This document shows, piece after piece, positions 58,201-64,000 of a DNA stretch of 64,000 bases. This DNA is from Macrotrachela quadricornifera. Its lineage: Eukaryota; Rotifera; Eurotatoria; Philodinida; Philodinidae. Under the pieces are notes generated by a model. The model saw nothing but the letters and a program-made list of their open reading frames with translations, searched no databases and was not told where the DNA came from. A program made the position numbers and the translations under genes. The DNA lies in NCBI GenBank assembly GCA_022393335.1, contig JAJEKB010021303.1, forward strand, positions 587,582-651,581, given 5' to 3'. Position 1 is the stretch's first letter. Each line of letters opens with the position of its first letter.

Positions 58201-61071
58201 CATTGAGAAGCAATGTTCGTGACGGACAGAGTCATGTTCCATATGAAGATAGATGATGTCCGTTGGAAAATCCAAAATATTGTTGCCTGAATCCTTGTAT
58301 CATTAGAAAGCGATGTCTCGTGTGAAATAACGATGACCCGTTGGATATCATAGATCTCCATGATATGGATCATTATATCATTGAATACTGAGGTACTGTA
58401 CCATATGTAGCAATGTCCAATACGATTGAAGGTAATGTCCTATGAGAAATGACGATCTCCTGTGTCGCTTCAATATCCCAAAGAAAAAGACGACGTCTTA
58501 TTACAGTTATGCGATACCATATTAGTAATTCAATATCATATATCAAGGAGCGATATCCCAAAAATTGACAGGAGTAGCGATATTCATAGAAAATGGTACG
58601 ATATCCATTTTTCATGAACATCGTAAATTGGTGAAACAGAATACTTAAGAGAGGGTCCGCGAGAGGACCACCCTATTCTATCAGAGAGCCGCCGAAGAAA
58701 ATTTTTTTTTTTTATTTAATTATCTCAAATGAATGGTCTAGGTAAACCATAATCAAATCCAAAATATTACGCCATTTGGCTTTACCTGTAGAAAATGCGA
58801 GCTGTAACAAGTATAAGGGGGTCATTTTGATCTCCAAAAATTGCTATTCTGAGGGGTTGCTCAGTATTTTGACATTATCTCACGATCGGCTTGACCGTTT
58901 GAGCTCGGGGACGTCTCATTTGGTAGATAGCAGTCTAGGCTAAAGATTCATTCAATTCAAATCACCAATATATACGATAAAAAAATGTGATAGGTCAAGA
59001 ATTATTCAAAATTCGAGAAATGACTCATTTCAAGATGGTGGTATTTTGGACTTTTCTTGAGTGGTGCACGGGCGCTTACAGTTCTTTTCTCGCCAGGGAT
59101 AGATCTCGTTGAGACACATATTCTGACACTAAATTGTCAAGAGTAAAACACTAAGGATTTAAGTTAGCATGGACCATATTGTAAGTCACTGAACTTAATG
59201 ACAATTGATCCTACTGCCCAAAATCACAAAATTTCTTTAGAAATCAGGAAAACGACTTTAGATTCGTGTTCAGCGCGCAAAATTGGGTAGGATAAATTAC
59301 TCTAGCGCTATTTCCTGCATACATCTAGCAGAATCATGATGTTAGGTGCTCTCTGTGGACATATGGTAGGTATACGATGCATAATATATCAATATGCTGA
59401 TTGTAAGCAGAGACGGCGCGAAGGGGAGAAAGCTCCAGCGTAATTTTCAAAAGCAGGAGGGGGTAACCCACCTATCTCTCCTCGCTCGCACCATCCCTGC
59501 CTAATGCAAGAAAATTCTTTAATACTTCCCTACCTTCGAAGATAGCAATGCTGGCAACGATTTTTCTCGATTAGACTATTTCGAAGGAAAAATTGACTAA
59601 AATAAAAAGTTTTTCGAAGTTAAGTTCGGTTACACGATTGTTATTTTTTGCAAAACCAAAACTTTTCTCAGACTCATGAAAAATTCTCCTTTACCTTATT
59701 GTTCTAGGATGCGAAAAGTGTTGGAATACAGTTGTTTTCAAAAACTTGAAAAAAAAGTTTTTTATCTTAACACTTTTTTCTCTACAATTATAAGCAAGTA
59801 CAATAGTCATTTTTTTAGGACTAAACCCTCGATGCATACAGTACACGTTGTACATATAGAAATGTGATTTCTTTCCTTTTCGATACTCTTAGAAGTAAAT
59901 AAAATAAATGGAACAATGTTTCCAATTTTTTTTCCAAACAACTGTATAGTATTGAAACTACAAATCGAATATCTTAACATATTCGACCCAACGTGAGCTA
60001 CTGGGACGACTTACAGTATATTGCATAGTAGTTAGTCGGCTATGAAAACAAAAGTTCTCAGACAATTTTTTCGTCTGTCAGACTTTATGAAGCTCCGTTT
60101 TCTGATAAATAAATGATGGGGTTAGAGTAAAAATATGGAAAAACTCAAACAGCTCTGTCTGATTATAAAATTCAATGTTAATATCATCTATATTTGGAGC
60201 TATACGCTTGGAAAAGTAGTATTTTATATCACAGAATCAAATCGAGTTCACTATGTTACAATTAACGATTGAAGGATCAACAAGCTGTTAATGTTAAGTT
60301 ACGAGGTTTGTGCTTAATTTTGAATGCATTTCAGCATAACAGATAAAACGGGCCAAACGAAAGAGATATCATTCAATTGTCAGTTATTCCACTAACGAAA
60401 TGCCTGTTTCTCGAAAATAACAATTTTGCACAATAGACCAAAAAATCTTAAATTTGAATGATGTTAGTCAAGTTTTACAGGAAACAGTTACTTTTATGAA
60501 ATAGATCTCCCTCATAGTTAATTGGTTGGTTAACTGTTATTATTGACGAATTAAGTAGTTCCTGTCGTTTGCTTATTATTATGTTTAGATAACTAAAGCT
60601 ATTCCAGATTTAGATTAATTAAACCATGTTCGAAAAATAATTCAACATAGTTGAAACAAACCGTTGTATTGATGATGTTGTCAAAGAAATCGAAACAAAT
60701 TTCGCGCATTCTTTCATTAGGATAAAATAAAATGGGAAGATTTGGGACGTATAACTTGTACTCATATACATAAAACATATCTGAATTGTATCATACATAT
60801 AAAGAAGCTATGAGCATTTTTAGGAGCAAGTTTCTCATGCCTCTCAACCTTATTTGAACAATAGTGAAAGTTTTGAAAGGATTATCTACAGTAAATTTAG
60901 TTTTACAAGTTGCTTACTCCATTTTTCCGGCGATTTTTTAGATTTAAGAATTCGTAAATATATCGTAATACCAACCACAATAGAAAGAAGAAACAGACAT
61001 CCCAAGACGAGTAACAGTAAACACTTATTTCGTTCTCCAGTTTGAGAATAGCATCGAGTAAAATTGACCAT
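54100..61071 (-). CDS. Membrane-anchored NHL-repeat propeller (proposed two-exon model)
   Basis: The propeller exon is 55013-54100 (303 residues plus stop), paralogous to the exon at 28085-27175. The proposed 5' exon is 61071-60918 (51 codons): about 16 polar residues, a long hydrophobic segment (LLLLVLGCLFLL...), then a basic KSKKS stretch, ending TGG-A before a GTAAGC donor. Phase 1 joins exactly to the acceptor TTTTAG before the propeller exon, as in paralogue 1. The product would be a 355-residue type II membrane protein with an extracellular NHL propeller. Visible units include YVDDEQTIYVAD, IVAGGHGKGNG, YVADTANHRIVRW. The 5.9-kb intron holds palindromes and MITEs. The propeller exon is certain; the link to the 61-kb exon is inference. 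No Thr-rich linker exon was found between them. Confidence 0.55.
55291..56661. other. Gene-free part of the proposed NHL intron
   Basis: 55938 onward starts CAGAGATGGGCAAGTACGG, which resembles a hAT terminus; a region rich in GTACTTGTAC-type words follows up to about 56170. No matching right terminus was found, so it is listed as a possible solo hAT end. Otherwise nothing is supported. Confidence 0.4.
56662..57129. repeat. 468-bp palindrome with CGAAGTTAG ends
   Basis: Arms 56662-56795 and 56996-57129 are almost identical reverse complements (a handful of differences in 134 bp), around a 200-bp centre. The symmetry produces the same ~40-residue open frame on both strands, which is not a gene. 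The right end merges into the 30-bp dyad array. A diverged solo arm is at 532-601. Confidence 0.92.
57121..57270. repeat. 30-bp dyad array (TAACTTCG...CGAAGTT)
   Basis: Units start at 57121, 57151, 57181, 57211 and 57241, an exact 30-bp period. Each of the first four has TAACTTCG (TAACTTTG in unit 4) at the left, a variable centre of about 12 bases, and CGAAGT(T) at the right. Unit 3 is the best dyad: ATAACTTCGAC, 9-10 variable bases, then GTCGAAGTTAT. Unit 5 is broken, with two left halves. Junctions between units form CGAAGTTATAACTTCG palindromes. Confidence 0.88.
57504..57719. repeat. 216-bp palindromic MITE-like element
   Basis: Arms beginning CATCCTATTC with GATGTTGAA and TAGTTCCGCCTAG blocks are mirrored at the right end. 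The interior is full of GGAATCAG/TTCCGG words that pair. The fold is imperfect. No transposase; no clear target duplication. Confidence 0.75.
57720..60885. other. Gene-free; degenerate GATATC-rich tract and small MITE
   Basis: Up to about 58620, CGATATCC/GATGTC words recur every 25-30 bases, suggestive of a decayed minisatellite; the ORFs at 57797-58069 and 58044-58373 lie in it and have no domain. 58640-60885 shows only the small TIR element at 59408-59499. Confidence 0.45.
59408..59499. mobile_element. 92-bp hAT-like mini-element
   Basis: The left end CAGAGACGGCGCGAAGGGGAG matches (with differences) the complement of the right end, CAGGGATGGTGCGAGCGAGGA; both start CAG, typical of hAT termini. 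It is less AT-rich than its surroundings. An 8-bp target duplication was not found. Confidence 0.6.
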
Positions 61072-61694
61072 TGTTCGCAGTAATGTTGATCCTAGAACAG
61101 ATTAGAGCTACATATATTATCTAAAATTAAACAATACATTCTTGTTATCAATATCGTCTACATACACAGTTGTAAACAGATCTTTTTCTCATGAAACCAT
61201 TTTGAAACTAGTATTTCTTGTACGATAAAACATTTAGATAGCACTTGAAGAATTATAAAAGAAACTGTAGATTTAATTTATTCGTTGCGTAGGCCACTCC
61301 TCAACTCTTGAAATAGGATTCTGATAAAATTGTCGATTTGTAAAAGTTTTGGCTGGTTTAATTAAGATCTCGAATTGTCACATGTGAGGTCGAAGACTAT
61401 GGCATATGAACAAAAAATACAGATAAGCTCGCATAGAGTACATTATTTACCATTACGTTCTGAAAGAAAAGATGCTGAAAGAATGCTATTCGATGCAAGC
61501 TGAAGTTTATTCATAAATACAATTCAATGAGACTGAGTAGAATTTATAATGGCTGACTTGAAGTTACTATTGTTCCAGTTCTACATATATCATCTGTTTT
61601 CTCTCGTGCGATTGACATTTTTGAGAAGAGTCTGTTAAAGACTTTGGGTCTATACAAGGTTATCATTCTGCAGAAATTATGTTCATTAGACAGC

Positions 61695-63311
61695 TCATTT
61701 ATCAATCTCATAAGATAAAGCTGATATTATTGTAAAAAATGTAATCGTTTTGACCGAAACTTGTGTAGTCTTCACATTATCACAATATATAGATCTGATT
61801 GTCTCACCTTTCTTGCCGTTTGACGTCATTTGCTCTTTGACATCCTCTAATTTTTGACGCCATTGCATACTTTCCTCATAGTCATTTTGTTGGGAGGTAA
61901 TGTCAGCAAGATCATCATATGCAGTCAGAAGTAAAGGATCATTGTCCGAAAGGTGGTTTATACAACGATTGTAATATTTTTTAGCCAAATCGAGTTTGCC
62001 CATCTTCCATAATACTTTACCCAATGTACACAGATTTGTCTCTCCAATGCCATTTTTCTTTTTCATTTCTGTAAGAACTTGCTTCAAACTATGTTCATCA
62101 TCACCACATAAGGACATTTCAATGATCGAGACATGATAGTCATCACAAACGATGGAGTTAAGACGAAAAATAGAACCAGGCGTAAAGAGTACTTCTGATT
62201 CATCAGGAAAATGACTAGTTTTGGTGATGTCAGCAAATGGTCTCGTTGTGATTACTTTAGGCTCAGCAGTGATTTTGAATAGTACTGCTTCTAAATTGCT
62301 CTGTTGACTTGTATCTGCTCTGTAGAAATTAGCTATTTGTCGTCGTTTACTAGTGGAAAGAAATGAATTCACGGAAACGAATTGACCAATATTTTTTTCA
62401 AGGTATTTCAGCTCACTGCTTGAGATCAATTGACTTCGATAAACTTGAACAGAATGCTTAGACTGGAATTTTTGTAACAGACGTTGTATGTCAGCAATAA
62501 AACCACGATACAAAAAGATCATATGAATATCTTGTCTACGTAGAGCAGCATTTAGAGTCTTGTAAAAGAATGATTGTCGACTGTACCATCACAAAGCCTT
62601 GTCGGGTGAATAATCATTTTGAAATTCGCGAAGACGATTGAGTTCGAGTTGGTTCCCTTCGTATTCTTTCTCAAGACAAGAGATCAATTCATTTTTATCC
62701 TTCTCATTATTTTTTAGACGAAGAAGGCAGTCGATAAGTACTTGAAAAAAGACAAAGTGGCCATTGATTCCTATTGTTGAATTGCCTGTATCAGTGACTG
62801 TAGTGAAAATGTTAATACACAATGGGTCTTCTACTTTTGTTCGACTTGTATGATCTTCACTGATTTGAAATACCAGTTTGTCGAGTTCTACATGGACACC
62901 TTTTATCTAAAACAATGATGCAACATAAATGAACACTCGTCAAAACAATCTTACTTTTGCAAATTGATATGCCCACTTTTCATCAGCTTCCTTGCCCTGG
63001 GAATTGATATAAATTGCTGAAACTTGTCGAAGTTGATCAATAGAAGGTACTATTTGTTGTGCTAACTGGCTACTAACAATGATGATTAATCGATCATCTT
63101 CTGATGCTTGTTCTATATAGTTTTTGCATTCTTCAACATCATGAAATTTTTTAATATGATTAATAGTAGCACGTAATTTTTCTTGCGTATGTTGATTCCT
63201 TTGAATATTGGCGTTGGTATCAAGCCAGATAAGACTGAATATTTCAAGATGATTGTCATTGTCATCATCATTGGTAGAAGATTCATAATGTGGTTCATCA
63301 GTTGTAATCAT
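61695..63311 (-). pseudogene. Arginine ADP-ribosyltransferase with TPRs, one internal TGA
   Basis: Exon 1 is 63311-62955 (119 codons) and exon 2 is 62906-61695, with a 48-bp phase-0 intron. The N-terminal region is of the type found in bdelloid ART proteins. The ART core shows the R-S-E pattern: VYRSQ, then SFLSTSKRR, then ESEVLF (E-x-E, needed for arginine-specific NAD transfer). A TPR-like segment follows (TLGKVLWKMGKLDLAKKYYNR, then a second helical repeat). There is no signal peptide, so it is probably intracellular. The frame is intact except for a TGA at 62591-62589, at a position where the family normally has Trp. This may be a real pseudogenising change, a sequencing error or allelic. 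A GTGAGA donor near the 3' end suggests the last 27 codons may be intron read-through. Confidence 0.8.
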
Positions 63312-64000
63312 CTTTCTAGAACAATGAAATTATAGGTCTCCTGAAAATTATCTCTGTTTCAATACAAATGCATAAGAGCTTAGATGCGCATAGATTTATA
63401 TACACATTCTCATGTTTTCATCTAGCAGCTTAAAACATCTATCTGTCGTTCATTGTAAGCAAAAACTATAAAAGTTTGCATTAGATGACGACAACTTTCG
63501 ATTTAGAACAAAATTTCTTTATGTATATTAGAACGTATATCTGCAACGATCAAAAAAAGAATTTTGTGGTTATAGAGATTAGTAAAACACGTATGAAGAT
63601 ACCTACATTGAAAGAATTTGTTATGAATCTAAAAAGGTAAACTAAGAAACACAGACATAGTTCTTATAGAACAATTGACAAAGCCTATTCATCATTCGAT
63701 TTGAATCATCAATGCATAATCGGGCAAAAAAATAAAACACAAGTTTGATCGAAAAATGAGAAGATGATCAATCATGTAATTATAATAGTTTGAAGAGAAA
63801 AAAAAGATAATTTAGATATACATTATAGTTAAAATGAATAATGGAAAGATCGACTTACGGCTTGATAAAATTGATTTAATTCTTAATAAAAAATCTTATT
63901 CAAAAATTGTCAAGAAAACGTTGTTTTTCTTCTATTTGGAATGAAGGAATTTAAATAATTCGATATCTCGGCAAAATGCTGACAAATATTATACGGAAAT
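63312..64000. other. Upstream region of the ART gene
   Basis: AT-rich. A TTCTAG just before the ATG suggests a possible 5' UTR intron acceptor. No other gene or repeat was seen up to the window edge. Confidence 0.4.

Overview
The window is animal nuclear DNA, AT-rich, with spliced genes that have short GT-AG introns. It most likely comes from a bdelloid rotifer of the Rotaria/Adineta type. Three things point there: NHL-repeat propeller proteins of the bdelloid kind, an arginine ADP-ribosyltransferase with C-terminal TPRs, and a MULE-transposase/SWIM pseudogene. This is a judgement from protein families; no search was run.

Layout. 1-9.5 kb is almost gene-free, with old inverted repeats. At 9.5-9.8 kb (minus) lies a two-exon gene for an 86-residue predicted secreted peptide. 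11.7-15.2 kb (plus) is a nine-exon HCN-type channel of 937 residues. It is followed by an intronless nucleoside-monophosphate kinase (15.85-16.43 kb, plus) and a Gly/Pro-rich protein with a myristoylation-like N-terminus (17.2-17.7 kb, minus). 20.1-21.7 kb is a dead Tc1/mariner-superfamily element with long TIRs. 23.6-26.55 kb is a non-coding TIR element containing a 1.4-kb palindrome built of 51-bp units. 27.2-31.9 kb (minus) is the first NHL gene: signal-peptide exon, Thr-rich exon, propeller exon. 32.9-41.5 kb is an 8.25-kb TIR element packed with satellite arrays, sitting between the arms of an older inverted repeat. It holds the only assembly gap (10 N at 37492-37501). 46.7-47.6 kb (minus) is a double-BTB (KCTD/T1-like) protein. 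50.1-52.2 kb holds a hairpin MITE and the MULE pseudogene. 54.1-61.1 kb (minus) is the second NHL gene, lying in a segmental duplication of the first; a transmembrane-anchor exon at 61.0 kb is its proposed start. 61.7-63.3 kb (minus) is the ADP-ribosyltransferase gene, interrupted by one TGA.

What stands out. (1) A family of coding-less elements with CACTSTAAAAA-type ends next to TA dinucleotides. They range from 270 bp to 8.25 kb and are built from palindromes and 51-bp degenerate units, which create long phantom ORFs. (2) The NHL paralogues differ mainly at two small sites per propeller blade, while framework and flanking non-coding DNA stay similar. They also appear to join different phase-1 N-terminal exons (secreted versus membrane-anchored) to the same propeller exon. 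(3) A 30-bp array of dyads in which 8-11-bp inverted arms flank a variable centre, reminiscent in geometry of recombinase sites. (4) The small secreted-peptide gene, split by a 47-bp intron and therefore easy to miss.
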